Notes: generated by a model from the sequence alone, not told the origin. A DNA stretch of 63,046 bases from Pseudomonadota bacterium (GCA_009927165.1 RFNO01000071.1:1-63046), one strand, 5' to 3'. Shown: positions 52,018-61,473, numbered from the stretch's first letter. Numbers and translations: made by a program.

Positions 52018-53066
52018 GTTGGGATTTAGACAGCAAACGTATTTTCCTGATTGGAGGCCCTGGCGGCGTTGGAAAAACAACCATTGCAGCCGCGTTGGCT
52101 ATCAATCTCAGCCAACGGGGATACCGGACGTTGGTGTTAACGGTCGACCCCGCTCGGCGACTAGCACAGGCCCTTGGTTTCAGCGACTTTTCAAACACTT
52201 TACAAAAAGTATCGGTACCAGGACATCCCCAAGCTTATTTAATGGCTTCCATGCTGGATAGCGAACACTACTTTGACAAAGTCATTGAGCGGTTTGCTCG
52301 CTCCCCGGAGCAGAAAAAGAAAATTTTAGAAAACAATCTTTATCGGACGATGGTGGAATCGTTAGGGGGAAGCCACGAATATGCTGCAATGGAGCGCCTA
52401 CTGGAGTTTGCCTCTCATGCGGAATTTGACAAAATAGTGGTCGACACTCCCCCCACTCAGAATGCTCTTGATCTTTTCAACGCTCCCCAAAGACTTGCCA
52501 ATTTCATGGATAATTCAGTGCTTCGCTGGTTTCAACAGAAAGGGGGCTTTCACTTTTTTCAACGAGGCTCCCAACTTGCCATGAAAGCTTTGCAGAAAGT
52601 CTTAGGAAGCGCCTTTTTGGATCAGTTGGCCCTCTTTCTCAATGACTTAGAGGGAATGCAATCAGGATTTAAAGCACGTCATTTAGCGGTGTTGGAACTT
52701 TTTAAAAATCCAACCACTTCGTTTGTTCTGGTCACTCAGGCCAGCGAAGCTCGTTTCCTAGAATCAGTTGAGTTTCACAAAGTCCTGCAGAGCGAAGGAA
52801 TTCGGCTTGATCAGCTCATTCTCAATAGGATGGAAACAACGGCTCATGAACGACACACTCCTGGCCTATCTCGAGAGTCGCTTGAGTGGATTACAGCTTT
52901 CGCTCGTTACCTCCACGAACTTCAATTAATCCAGAAAAAATGGATGGATGCTTTCAAGACCGCGCTGCCAGTCCCGACGGTTCTAATCCCGCGCAACAGT
53001 AAGAGCCTTACGAACCTTGAAACACTTTTGGAATTGGGAAACTCCCTCACCTGCTCTGCATCGTAG
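52014..53066 (+). CDS. ArsA-like ATPase, second member of a pair, 350 aa
   Basis: GGPGGVGKTTIAA is the Walker A; TVDPARRLAQALG and IVVDTPPTQNALDLFNAP are typical of this class of paired anion-ATPase-like proteins. Here the DPA motif is intact, so this member should hydrolyse ATP. It is coupled by ATGA to the preceding diverged copy. The pair may work as a hetero-complex at the membrane. The 3' end is 5 nt from the convergent DUF503 gene. Confidence 0.87.
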   Translation: MSWDLDSKRIFLIGGPGGVGKTTIAAALAINLSQRGYRTLVLTVDPARRLAQALGFSDFSNTLQKVSVPGHPQAYLMASMLDSEHYFDKVIERFARSPEQKKKILENNLYRTMVESLGGSHEYAAMERLLEFASHAEFDKIVVDTPPTQNALDLFNAPQRLANFMDNSVLRWFQQKGGFHFFQRGSQLAMKALQKVLGSAFLDQLALFLNDLEGMQSGFKARHLAVLELFKNPTTSFVLVTQASEARFLESVEFHKVLQSEGIRLDQLILNRMETTAHERHTPGLSRESLEWITAFARYLHELQLIQKKWMDAFKTALPVPTVLIPRNSKSLTNLETLLELGNSLTCSAS

Positions 53067-53071
53067 ATGGG

Positions 53072-53428
53072 TCAGGGATCGTCGCGATCCCCTAGTTGGC
53101 TTCTCATGAGATCGTCTTCGTTGATCCCTGCTTCTAGCTCAAACTCCAATACTTCCTTGCTTTTTCTTACGACTTCAAAATTTCCAAGCAATAAATCCGC
53201 GGCTTTATCAAAAACCATTTCTAAGTGTTGGGAACTGGAAGCTACGTAGCTGAATCCTAGGAAAGCGCGTTTCATATCTTCTTGGTAACCACATTCCGTC
53301 ACACTAAAACCTTCGTTTCGAAGCTTCTGTTTGAGTTTCTGAAGTACACTCCGTTTATCCTTCAACGAGCGCGCTTGCCGAAAAAAAAGACTCACTCTGC
53401 CTATCCCTACCCAGAATTTTTTTTCCAC
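53072..53428 (-). CDS. DUF503 (YlxP-like) protein, 118 aa
   Basis: IGRVSLFFRQARSLKDKRSVLQKLKQKLRNEGFSV and TECGYQEDMKRAFLGFSYVASS match the DUF503 family, small proteins often found near nusA/infB/rbfA in other bacteria and linked by context to ribosome work. GAGGTGG before GTG 53428 favours it over GTG 53443. Here it is convergent with the ArsA-like gene and divergent from the AddB-like gene. The family is fairly sure; the function is unknown. Confidence 0.83.
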   Translation of the reverse strand: MEKKFWVGIGRVSLFFRQARSLKDKRSVLQKLKQKLRNEGFSVTECGYQEDMKRAFLGFSYVASSSQHLEMVFDKAADLLLGNFEVVRKSKEVLEFELEAGINEDDLMRSQLGDRDDP

Positions 53429-53506
53429 GATCCACCTCGACACATCGTATCATTACCGAGCTAATGAACTCTTTCTCACTTCTCGATTTACTGGTAATTC
53501 TCATTT

Positions 53507-55657
53507 GTGCCAAGCCTAACTTGTTTCGAATCTGCTAGGGATTTTTCGTTATTTCAACGAATGTCCCCGTCTACTGCAAACGAAACTGATACGTTTGAGC
53601 ATTGGCTAAATCGACAATTTTCTGCCCCTCTTTTAAACGCAGAAGACCGTCTCAGGATCGCCAGTACTTTTCGCCGAACGGAACTTAACACGCAGGACTG
53701 GTTATCCACTGTTGAGCTTATGCGAGAAGCACTTATTCTCAATTCAGAACAAGTAACTCTCTGTTTTTCCAGTCTCCCCCGAACAAAAAAGAATAGAGCA
53801 TTGCTGGACTGTTTTAACTTTTATTTGCAAAGTCCTCTGGCTGATGACCGAATGGCTCGAATTTGGAATATCCTAGGGCAATTAAAATCCCATGCTTTCA
53901 CTCTGTCAGACGAATTGCCCCTCACGTTTGTACCAGCTGAACCTTCAAGTTACCTTTTTCGCGAGTTTTGCAATTCCATTCAGTACTTTCCCCAGAACTC
54001 AAAAGTAGATATTTCTTCTTTTGATCACCTCGGTCTTGCTACGTCTCATGGCATGTCTGAGGTTTTCTCGGGAAACTCTATTGGAGCAATGGAATCACTC
54101 TGCGATGCTCTTATTTCAAACTTTCATTCCTGTAATAAGCCAGTAATTCTTCACTTTTTTGGAAAGCCCCAATCTTTGACTTGGATAAAACTTCGCTTGG
54201 CTCAAGCAAAAATCCGCTTCCAAGTGTGTTGGGATACTCCGACATCTTACTCCCCTAATTTTTTTACGAATCTGATTGCTTCTGTTCGGACAACCACTCA
54301 TCTCCCACTCATTGAGCGACTACAGATTGCCCATAATCTCAGTCAACATCCTGCTTACTTCGGGGAGAACCAACAAGACTACTTTGATCGTGTTCTTCAC
54401 TCACGGGCTGTCAGCACAGAGCAGATTGAGTTCCTGCAAACTCTTAACCCAATTGAGCTTAGAGAACCCCTAACGGAATTTCCACAGGTTCTTATTTTCC
54501 CTTTGGTAAACACCCCAGTTTTAGCTGGATTTGATTATTTTTCTTTTTCTGACGATTCCTTGCTTGAGCCACCCACGATGCACCACCTTCTTTCGGAATC
54601 CGAGCTGGAAAGTCTTTTTTATGCTGGTTTTCAAGTGCCAAGGTGGACGGAAACCTTACAAAGTCGGATGGCTATTTTAAAATCACATGCGAGTCGTTTT
54701 CATGAAAAAGTTTTCACGTCTCTGAAAGAAGAACACCTTGATGGAATTCTCACAAAACCAACACCGAAGAAACGCACCCACTCCATTCCAACTTCCCAGG
54801 ATTTTTCGGCTCAATTGCCTGTCACTAACTTGTCAGCTACCCAACTGGAAACTTTTGCTGAGTGCCCATCCAAATACCTTTTTCGACGCCTAAAACTCAA
54901 AGAAGCTCCAATTCCTTTGAGTAAATTTGCTCTCGAATTTGGACAAGCAGTGCACCTTACCTTAGAGACCCATTTTACCAATGAGCCTCCCGCTCCGCTC
55001 ACACCCGAAAATCTTGAAACGCTTTTTTCACAGTCTTTGCAAACAATTCTTCCCCACTTATCCGCCGACTCGTCGTTGCTGCTTTTCTTTAAAAAGGCTT
55101 TTGAAAAGACCTTACCTAAAATATTGGAAGCTGAAGCCAACCTGAAAAGAGTCTTTGGACCAACTAAAACACTGGGCATCGAGAAGGAGTTTCGCATTGA
55201 AGTGGAAGGAATTCCCTTGGTTGGAAAAATTGATCGCATAGATCTGTTGGAAAACAACCACTTACTGGTACTCGACTATAAAACGGGAACGGTTGATTTT
55301 ACGCCTGATCACATAGCACAAGGAATTAATTTTCAGGCCCTCCTCTATTGGCTTGGCGCGGAACAGATTTTTCAACTTCCTTTGGCAGCCATGCTTTTCT
55401 ATGATCTCAAAAAAGGTGAACTAAGACGGGGACTCGCCTGTGAGTCTGCTATTTCCTCCGACGCTAAGAAAAGCCTAACCCGAGGACACACTCTTAATGC
55501 CGATAAGCTGGACCCTCTTATTACTTCTGGAAAAGAATCTCTCAAACGATTAGCCCAATCCATTAAAACCGGTATATTTAAACCCCAGCCTTCGACCGAG
55601 AATTGTCGATTTTGTGAAGCTGCTACGTTTTGTCGACAGGGAGCTGGCTATGTCTAA
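53507..55657 (+). CDS. AddB-like iron-sulfur PD-(D/E)XK nuclease, 716 aa
   Basis: The C-terminal third is a RecB-family nuclease: GQAVH (motif with His 483), GKIDRID (D576), LDYKTG (D590, K592) and NFQALLY. Cys453 (AECPSKYLF) and Cys700, Cys703, Cys709 (CRFCEAATFC) form the iron-staple [4Fe-4S] arrangement of AddB-type nucleases. The first 430 residues show no helicase motifs, and AddB is normally about 1150 aa, so this is a compact form. It is joined by 8 nt overlap to the helicase that follows, and the pair should process double-strand ends for recombination. Confidence 0.85.
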   Translation: MPSLTCFESARDFSLFQRMSPSTANETDTFEHWLNRQFSAPLLNAEDRLRIASTFRRTELNTQDWLSTVELMREALILNSEQVTLCFSSLPRTKKNRALLDCFNFYLQSPLADDRMARIWNILGQLKSHAFTLSDELPLTFVPAEPSSYLFREFCNSIQYFPQNSKVDISSFDHLGLATSHGMSEVFSGNSIGAMESLCDALISNFHSCNKPVILHFFGKPQSLTWIKLRLAQAKIRFQVCWDTPTSYSPNFFTNLIASVRTTTHLPLIERLQIAHNLSQHPAYFGENQQDYFDRVLHSRAVSTEQIEFLQTLNPIELREPLTEFPQVLIFPLVNTPVLAGFDYFSFSDDSLLEPPTMHHLLSESELESLFYAGFQVPRWTETLQSRMAILKSHASRFHEKVFTSLKEEHLDGILTKPTPKKRTHSIPTSQDFSAQLPVTNLSATQLETFAECPSKYLFRRLKLKEAPIPLSKFALEFGQAVHLTLETHFTNEPPAPLTPENLETLFSQSLQTILPHLSADSSLLLFFKKAFEKTLPKILEAEANLKRVFGPTKTLGIEKEFRIEVEGIPLVGKIDRIDLLENNHLLVLDYKTGTVDFTPDHIAQGINFQALLYWLGAEQIFQLPLAAMLFYDLKKGELRRGLACESAISSDAKKSLTRGHTLNADKLDPLITSGKESLKRLAQSIKTGIFKPQPSTENCRFCEAATFCRQGAGYV

Positions 55658-57797
55658 CATGCTTACGGAAAACCAATCACTGGCGACTACTTTGCTCAAC
55701 TGCCCCCTTTCGGTGAGAGCTTCTGCCGGGAGCGGCAAGACTTCCACACTTGTTGAGAGATACATCAATTTGCTCAGAGCGGGTTTCACGCCTAAAGAAA
55801 TTCTAACCGTCACTTTTACTCGAGAAGCTGCTAACCAGCTAAGAGACCGTATTATTGCCGGTCTGCTAGAAGCAGGATTTCAAACTGACTTGATTGCTGC
55901 GGTTGAAGATACACGTTCAATCGGGACCATTCACAGCCTGTGTTACACGATCTTGAACCAGTTCGGGGAAGAACTGGGACTTGCGCCGGTAAAGGAAATC
56001 ACCGATGAATTCGCATTCTCAGGGGCTTTTTCTTCAAGTTATCAACAATGGGTGGAGACTCAGTCTCATCCAGACTTAAGCGCTCTTTTGCAACATTTTT
56101 CGCACCGAGAGCTGAACGATATGGCGAGGGCCATTTACCGAAACCGCTATTTATTTTACGAATCTCTGAGTTTGGCTCAAGACTCTGGAGGCAAAGATCC
56201 GGGGGGAGCGCTTCTTCTCCTTTTGGGACGGACTCTCAAACCCCTCATGGCACAGCTCACTTCTCGCTTTCATGCTCATGGTTCCTACACTTTTGACGAT
56301 CTTGAACATCTCGCGCTTCGGGTATTGAGTGAGTCCAGACTTGCCCGAACCCGCTTAACTCAACAATACCGACACATCCTTTTAGATGAGTTTCAAGACA
56401 CAAGCTCTCTCCAATGGCAAATATTACGGATTTTATTGGGCGAATTTCCGGAAAAGTTATTCATTGTTGGAGACCCTAAGCAATCCATTTATGGTTTTCG
56501 CCAAGCTGAGCCGGCTCTTTTTGAGGAAGTGACTCAATTGATTTGCCACAAAGGAGGAAGAGAATTGGCTCTGATCCACAACTTCAGATCAGAACCTGGT
56601 TTGCTCGATACGATAAATTTTTTAAGTGAACATCTTTTTGAAAACCAGTCGTTTTCTTGGGTGCCGATGCTATCGGGCACCGCCGTAACGAATAAGTCAA
56701 TCGCACCTTTTCGACTGCACTGGTACGGACCGAACACCAAAACTACCAGACGCGAATTACAACAAAGCGAAATTCCTGCGGTTGTAACTGAAATCGAATC
56801 ACTTCTTAAAAGAGGCATTGCTCCTGGCTCGATTGCTATCCTGTCTCGAAACACTGACCGAATAACAGAGTTCGCCCAAGCTCTGAAAGAAAAAGGAATC
56901 CCAGTTCGCTGTAAACAGACTGAGGCGCTAACCCATCAACTTGATGTGCTTGATGTCATTTCTTTTTTACAGTGCGTTGCTGCCCCTCTAGATGATACAA
57001 AACTGATTGGCTTTTTGCGGTCCTCTTTTATTCAATTCTCTTATCAACAGATACTTAATCTCACTTTACAAAGAACTGTGACGAACAAAACTTACGAACC
57101 TCTCATCCACGTCTTATTGAGAACACCTCCACAGGAACTTACCTGGTTTGTTGACTTGCTTAACAGCGGGGAATCACTCGTTGAGCGCTGTTTGTTGGCG
57201 CTTTTTACGCATGCGAATTATTTTCCTCAAAACCAAGAAGCTTTCAATGCTATTTTAAAGCCATTGTCACAGCCACACTTACAGCTATTTGAGATACAAG
57301 CAGATTTACAGGCGTGGAGAGACTCAGAATTATTGTTCAATCGCGATTCCGATTTTCAAGAGAGCCCTACATCGGTCCAGCTGATGACCGTACACGCTTC
57401 CAAAGGCCTCGAATTTGACTTTGTGTTTTTAGTGGATGGACTTCGACAGCTTCCGCAAGACCTCCCCCCGGTTTTGGTGAAACCCGGTTTGCCGCCAGGG
57501 ATTCGTTTTTGGCAAAATAATGAAAAAATCATGTCACCTAGCTACCAAGGACTTTTAGATGAACTTCGAAAAAAGAATGAAGAAGAAGCGAGACGAATTC
57601 TTTATGTTGCGATTACTCGAGCAAGAAAAGAATTGCACTTTTTTGCACCTCATCTGGATAGCGGGGCTTATCCCGCTCACAGCTGGGCCCAACTTCTTGT
57701 TGATGCTTGTCTGAATTGGGAGAACGGACGCACCCAAAACAAACCGAGAGAGCTGCCAGGCTCAACAACTCCCTCGGTTTCAGGTTGTACCACTTAG
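55650..57797 (+). CDS. AddA/RecB-like DNA helicase without nuclease domain, 715 aa
   Basis: Superfamily 1A motifs are seen: SAGSGKTSTL (I), TFTREAANQLR (Ia), LLDEFQDTSSLQW (II), GDPKQSIYGFRQA (III), NFRSEPG (IV), LMTVHASKGLEF (V) and RRILYVAITRARK (VI). The protein stops shortly after motif VI (HSWAQLLVDACLNWENG), so the nuclease domain of AddA is absent. The partner supplies the only nuclease. ATG 55650 lies in the nuclease gene end, with GGAG before it. It unwinds DNA ends in repair. The 3' end overlaps the convergent barrel gene by 4 nt. Confidence 0.86.
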   Translation: MSNMLTENQSLATTLLNCPLSVRASAGSGKTSTLVERYINLLRAGFTPKEILTVTFTREAANQLRDRIIAGLLEAGFQTDLIAAVEDTRSIGTIHSLCYTILNQFGEELGLAPVKEITDEFAFSGAFSSSYQQWVETQSHPDLSALLQHFSHRELNDMARAIYRNRYLFYESLSLAQDSGGKDPGGALLLLLGRTLKPLMAQLTSRFHAHGSYTFDDLEHLALRVLSESRLARTRLTQQYRHILLDEFQDTSSLQWQILRILLGEFPEKLFIVGDPKQSIYGFRQAEPALFEEVTQLICHKGGRELALIHNFRSEPGLLDTINFLSEHLFENQSFSWVPMLSGTAVTNKSIAPFRLHWYGPNTKTTRRELQQSEIPAVVTEIESLLKRGIAPGSIAILSRNTDRITEFAQALKEKGIPVRCKQTEALTHQLDVLDVISFLQCVAAPLDDTKLIGFLRSSFIQFSYQQILNLTLQRTVTNKTYEPLIHVLLRTPPQELTWFVDLLNSGESLVERCLLALFTHANYFPQNQEAFNAILKPLSQPHLQLFEIQADLQAWRDSELLFNRDSDFQESPTSVQLMTVHASKGLEFDFVFLVDGLRQLPQDLPPVLVKPGLPPGIRFWQNNEKIMSPSYQGLLDELRKKNEEEARRILYVAITRARKELHFFAPHLDSGAYPAHSWAQLLVDACLNWENGRTQNKPRELPGSTTPSVSGCTT

Positions 57798-58777
57798 AAA
57801 CTAACTCGAACTGTTCCCAAGAGCCGATAAAAATTGGTACTCATAGCTGAAGCATCTTCGGCTCCTTGAGCGGCATAACCATTTTGATTGTAGTTAGCCG
57901 GCAAATTGGTAAGGGGTCTAAGCATTTCACCGCGCGCTCCAATCGCTATACCACCGAACAAATTGAGATCTGCCCCGGCAACCAACTGTCCAGCGCCAAT
58001 CGTGTTACTAAAACGGGAGTTCTGTTGATAGCCCCCTTGATTTGCTTGGGACATTCCCTCGTAATAAACAGCCATCATGCCCAGTCCAAAGTAGGGTTGG
58101 AACAACCCCTTCCCTAACGTGACTCTTGCATTTGCTCCGCCACTGTATTGATTGAAGTTGTGGCCTGTACCTGAGTAGCTAATATTAAAGCGCCCCATGG
58201 TTCCTTCAGCTTCTAGTGAAAGAACAGAAATAAGAGGGATGTCGATCACAAGACCCACAGTCCCGCGATTAGAGATATGGCTATTCCACTGTCCTTGGTA
58301 TGCAGTGACTCCGGCAAGGGGAGTAATACTCATCGACCGTGAACTGCCAACAGCTTCGGCAGCTGCTACGAGCGCGGGAGCTGCTGTGGGAGCAGCAATT
58401 GCAGCGGCAACGGCTGGAACCGCACCATAGGCCAAGCCTCGTCCATCGATCGTAATATTGTTTTCAATTTTGGTTTCACTGGATCCTTCAAAATGCTTTT
58501 GGGTGGTAGTCGGTTCAGCAGGCAGTTTCTCGATCGTGCGTGTTTCAACAGTAACCCCGTTAGCCGTAGTAACGACAGGACTTTCAGTAATTTTAACAGT
58601 GGCAGGGGCAGTAGCGGTTACCACGGGAGCAACTGCTTCAGGCTTATCCGCCTGAGGAGTAGCACTGGTTTGTGCTCCTTCAGCTCCGAAAGAAGCGGAC
58701 ACTTTTATCAAAAGACACAACGTAAAAACGGTTATTAAATTCAATGTTTTCAAGAGTCCCCCCAAAACATTTCTCAT
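57794..58777 (-). CDS. outer-membrane beta-barrel protein, OmpA/porin-like, 327 aa
   Basis: A signal peptide is followed by a low-complexity Ala/Thr/Pro/Val region (about 35-150; TVETRTIEKLPAEPTTTQKHF, PAVAAAIAAPTAAPALV). The C-terminal 180 residues have alternating beta-strand pattern with GNFNQYSGGANARVTLG-type strands, ending VRVSF, an outer-membrane barrel C-terminus. It is probably an eight-stranded barrel. It would need BamA and Skp from the other part of the window. The exact family is not clear. Confidence 0.77.
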   Translation of the reverse strand: MRNVLGGLLKTLNLITVFTLCLLIKVSASFGAEGAQTSATPQADKPEAVAPVVTATAPATVKITESPVVTTANGVTVETRTIEKLPAEPTTTQKHFEGSSETKIENNITIDGRGLAYGAVPAVAAAIAAPTAAPALVAAAEAVGSSRSMSITPLAGVTAYQGQWNSHISNRGTVGLVIDIPLISVLSLEAEGTMGRFNISYSGTGHNFNQYSGGANARVTLGKGLFQPYFGLGMMAVYYEGMSQANQGGYQQNSRFSNTIGAGQLVAGADLNLFGGIAIGARGEMLRPLTNLPANYNQNGYAAQGAEDASAMSTNFYRLLGTVRVSF

Positions 58778-59006
58778 TTCAACTTTTTAAAACTTGGCAG
58801 GAAACGCAGGTGCAGACTGTATGCCAGAGGGATACATGCCCCATCTCCTTGATTACATGATCTTTTTAACGTTTTTCAAAAAGTGTCACTCGTTGGTCAA
58901 GTGTCAATCTTTTAAACAGGTTCGCAAGGAACTCTGGGAAAACAGGGTTATTTTCGAAACTTACTGGAGTGTCGAACTTTTAGACAGCTTGCCTTTTATG
59001 GGCCCC

Positions 59007-59405
59007 TCAGAGCCCCAAGGCCCTCAACCACTTTTCCGTCGGTTTGATGAGTTTTCGTCTCTCAAGATCAAATAAACCAAATTTAAAATGCGCATGGGTG
59101 CACAATTCGTTGGCCTCATTCCAAATTTTTTGTTCCAGCTCGGCGACAACTTTCGAGTAATTAATGCATTGGGTATCAATTCGGATCTTCTCCCGAACTC
59201 TCAACTCTTTCATGAACTTTACATTCACTTCTAGAATGACCGGACCGCGTTTCTCAGTTTGCACATCAGAAATGCTGTATCCCCCTTGGGTAATGAGCTC
59301 CCAACGAGCCTCTTCCATCAGCTCTAAGTAAACAGCATTGTTGACGTGTCCAAAACTATCGAGATGGTGCTCACGAATTAAAGTTGAGTAAGAAAAAATT
59401 CTCAT
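59007..59405 (-). CDS. 4HBT-type acyl-CoA thioesterase, 132 aa
   Basis: REHHLDSFGHVNNAVYLELMEEARWE holds the HxxDxxxHVNN-type motif (D then HVNN) of the YbgC/4-hydroxybenzoyl-CoA thioesterase group. It hydrolyses acyl-CoA thioesters in the cytoplasm. GAGG precedes ATG 59405; an in-frame ATG at 59450 lacks one. The 229-nt region between this gene and the barrel gene has no convincing gene. The family is firm; the acyl substrate is unknown. Confidence 0.9.
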   Translation of the reverse strand: MRIFSYSTLIREHHLDSFGHVNNAVYLELMEEARWELITQGGYSISDVQTEKRGPVILEVNVKFMKELRVREKIRIDTQCINYSKVVAELEQKIWNEANELCTHAHFKFGLFDLERRKLIKPTEKWLRALGL

Positions 59406-59478
59406 TGGTTTTTCCTCGAGTAACCTAATCCTTCTGAGCATCTTTGCCAAGACGCGAAAGTCTTTTTATAATGTCCCC

Positions 59479-60105
59479 ATGAATCATCAGAACTCACTTC
59501 ATCGACATTGTCGTCTTGAGAAAGAGTTGACCCGGCTGCATCAACGCTGCCAAGACACCCCCCTGAGTTTTGCTGAGATTATTTCTGAGGTGGGTCATCA
59601 TGACCAAGCCTTAGTGACTCTCATTTTAGCATTACCTTTTTTGCTTCCGATTCCTCTCCCGGGGCTGAGCATTCCGTTTGGTATTGTCATCGCACTTGTT
59701 TCGATTCGAATGTTTTTTGGGCTTTCATTCTGGCTGCCCTCTTTTCTCAAAAAGAAAACTCTCGATCCAGAGCTAGGTGCCAAATTATTCTCCAGAGCAA
59801 TTCCTCTCGCGCATCGACTTTCTAGTTGGGTTAAACCGAGGGGGAAGTTTTTCTTAGACCATCTAGGAACGAGACGAATTAGCACACTGTTGATTACTTT
59901 TTGCGGAATACTTTTAGCTCTTCCACTTCCGCCAGGCACAAATGCTCCTCCAGCGCTTACTATCGTTTTGTTATCTTTGGGTGTTTTAGAACATGACGGT
60001 CTTTATTTGGCTTTGGGGTACCTCTGCTTTTTTCTCATTGTAACACTTTTTGTTACTATAGGTTTTTGGGGATATCCCCATGTACTGCATTGGTTTGGTA
60101 GTTAG
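59479..60105 (+). CDS. ExoD-like exopolysaccharide synthesis protein, 208 aa
   Basis: DQALVTLILALPFLLPIPLPGLSIPFG is the signature first hydrophobic region of ExoD proteins, followed by IALVSIRMFFGLSFWLP, then TRRISTLLITFCGILLALPLPPGTNAPPALTIVLLSLGVLEHDGL and a last helix. ExoD was linked to exopolysaccharide production and alkaline stress in rhizobia, but its chemistry is unknown. It is an inner-membrane protein. Its end overlaps the upstream part of the methylase-like gene, and its start has a poor ribosome site. Confidence 0.88.
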   Translation: MNHQNSLHRHCRLEKELTRLHQRCQDTPLSFAEIISEVGHHDQALVTLILALPFLLPIPLPGLSIPFGIVIALVSIRMFFGLSFWLPSFLKKKTLDPELGAKLFSRAIPLAHRLSSWVKPRGKFFLDHLGTRRISTLLITFCGILLALPLPPGTNAPPALTIVLLSLGVLEHDGLYLALGYLCFFLIVTLFVTIGFWGYPHVLHWFGS

Positions 60106-60148
60106 CCCCTCGCAACTGGACTCGTTTTTTGCTACATTGCGCTCCCTA

Positions 60149-60862
60149 ATGAAAACCAATAAAGAAAAACGAGTTTACACAACGAAGCCAAAATTAACTC
60201 TGCAGACAACCACTTTGTGGGACTATCCCTCTCAACATTACGGCGATCGTATGCAAGGTGACCAAACTTATGTGGGTGCGACTCCTTCTTATATCATTTG
60301 GAATTTATTGTCCCGATACACTCGAGAGAATGACATCGTTTTGGATCCCATGTGCGGCAGTGGCACTACTTTAGATGTTTCAAAAGACTTGAACCGACAA
60401 GGGATTGGATTCGATATTGCACCTTTTCGCTCGGATATTCAAAAAGCAGATGCCCGAAAACTTCCGTTAAAAAGCAATTCTGTAGATTTTATTTTTTGCG
60501 ATCCTCCGTATTCCACCCATGTGAAATACTCTGGAGACCCTCAATGTATCGGCGAGCTGGATTCGCGAACTTCACTTTATTTTGATGCCATGGACAAAGT
60601 AATCACTGAGATGTTTCGAGTCCTTAAAAGTAGACGAACCATGGCGCTTTACGTTTCAGATAGTTTTCAAAAAGGGAAACCCTTTAGTCCGATTGGTTTT
60701 GAATTGTTTCAACGCCTCAGCCGAAAATTTAAGCCGGTAGATATTGTGTGTGTGGTTCGCCACAACAAAAATCTTAAACTCACTAATTGGCATAAAGCTG
60801 CTGTAGACGGAAACTACTTTCTTAGAGGGTTTAACTACCTGTTTATCATGAGAAAAGATTAA
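60149..60862 (+). CDS. small DNA (or RNA) amino-methyltransferase-like protein, 237 aa
   Basis: DPMCGSGTTLD (about residues 66-76) is the SAM-binding motif I and CDPPYSTHV the catalytic motif IV of N4/N6 amino-methylases. LWDYPSQHYGD and PSYIIWNLLSRYTREND before motif I resemble the C-terminal part of PF01555-type methylases, so the motif order here is I before IV. There is no clear target-recognition domain and no restriction gene next to it. ATG 60149 gives 237 aa; an in-frame ATG at 60080 lies in the ExoD gene. DNA, tRNA or rRNA could be the substrate. Confidence 0.75.
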   Translation: MKTNKEKRVYTTKPKLTLQTTTLWDYPSQHYGDRMQGDQTYVGATPSYIIWNLLSRYTRENDIVLDPMCGSGTTLDVSKDLNRQGIGFDIAPFRSDIQKADARKLPLKSNSVDFIFCDPPYSTHVKYSGDPQCIGELDSRTSLYFDAMDKVITEMFRVLKSRRTMALYVSDSFQKGKPFSPIGFELFQRLSRKFKPVDIVCVVRHNKNLKLTNWHKAAVDGNYFLRGFNYLFIMRKD

Positions 60863-60930
60863 CTGCTCACCGCCTGATTTGACGCGCCGTGTTTTTTAGT
60901 CTAGGGTTCGCGCCATTGAAGGAGTTATTC

Positions 60931-61470
60931 ATGAAGCTTTTTACTGCAGTCGTTATTCTCTTCTCAACCCTACTTTTGGCAGAGCCAGAGGAGTTTGTAA
61001 CTATTGACCAAGTACACGTAGAGGGTCGAGCTTTCACTCATAGCTGCAGCTACTTTTCAAACATTGAGGCTAATTTATCGGTTCGATTTCGAAAACCCAA
61101 CATGGAGCCCAACACTCGAGTCTTTCTACTTTATGGTTGGGGAGGCACCGAACAGACTCATGGAACCTCGTTCATTTGGAGAGAACAAAAAGAAGTTGAA
61201 ATGAATTTGATTGAAAGACATCTCTGGCAATTAGACTTAACTCAAATTCTTTTGGAGCGCTCGTCACCTATTCTCATCAAGGATCTTCACTTTGCGATTA
61301 GAATCAATGAACCCGGAAAAACTCCTTATTACGAAGCGATACCCGGTAACGGGATTTCGTACTTAGCTCATATTCTAGAAAACCCAGAGAAAACAACCTG
61401 TGTATCATCTGGCAGTGATCTTCCTGAAATGGAACCTCTCGTCGTACAAATTATTCCTGCGTCCCATTAG
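60931..61470 (+). CDS. exported protein of unknown function, 179 aa
   Basis: AAGGAG (60919-60924) lies just before ATG 60931, which opens a signal peptide (MKLFTAVVILFSTLLLAEPE). The mature part looks beta-rich, with two Cys, one at HSCSYF and one at TTCVSS, that might form a disulfide, and a GWGG motif (LYGWGGTEQTHGTSFIW). No family is recognised. It is convergent with the ribonucleotide reductase gene, 3 nt apart. Confidence 0.75.
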   Translation: MKLFTAVVILFSTLLLAEPEEFVTIDQVHVEGRAFTHSCSYFSNIEANLSVRFRKPNMEPNTRVFLLYGWGGTEQTHGTSFIWREQKEVEMNLIERHLWQLDLTQILLERSSPILIKDLHFAIRINEPGKTPYYEAIPGNGISYLAHILENPEKTTCVSSGSDLPEMEPLVVQIIPASH

Positions 61471-61473
61471 TGT

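Noticed and set aside
51127-53066. Arsenic resistance operon
   Set aside because: The ATPases are ArsA-like, but no arsB, arsC, arsR or arsD is next to them, and one copy has an altered DPA motif.
58794-59075. 93-codon plus-strand frame between the barrel gene and the thioesterase gene
   Set aside because: No ribosome site, composition unlike a protein, and its end overlaps the well-supported thioesterase gene on the other strand.
60149-60862. Restriction-modification system
   Set aside because: Only a small methylase-like gene is present; its neighbours are ExoD-like and an exported unknown, with no nuclease or specificity gene.
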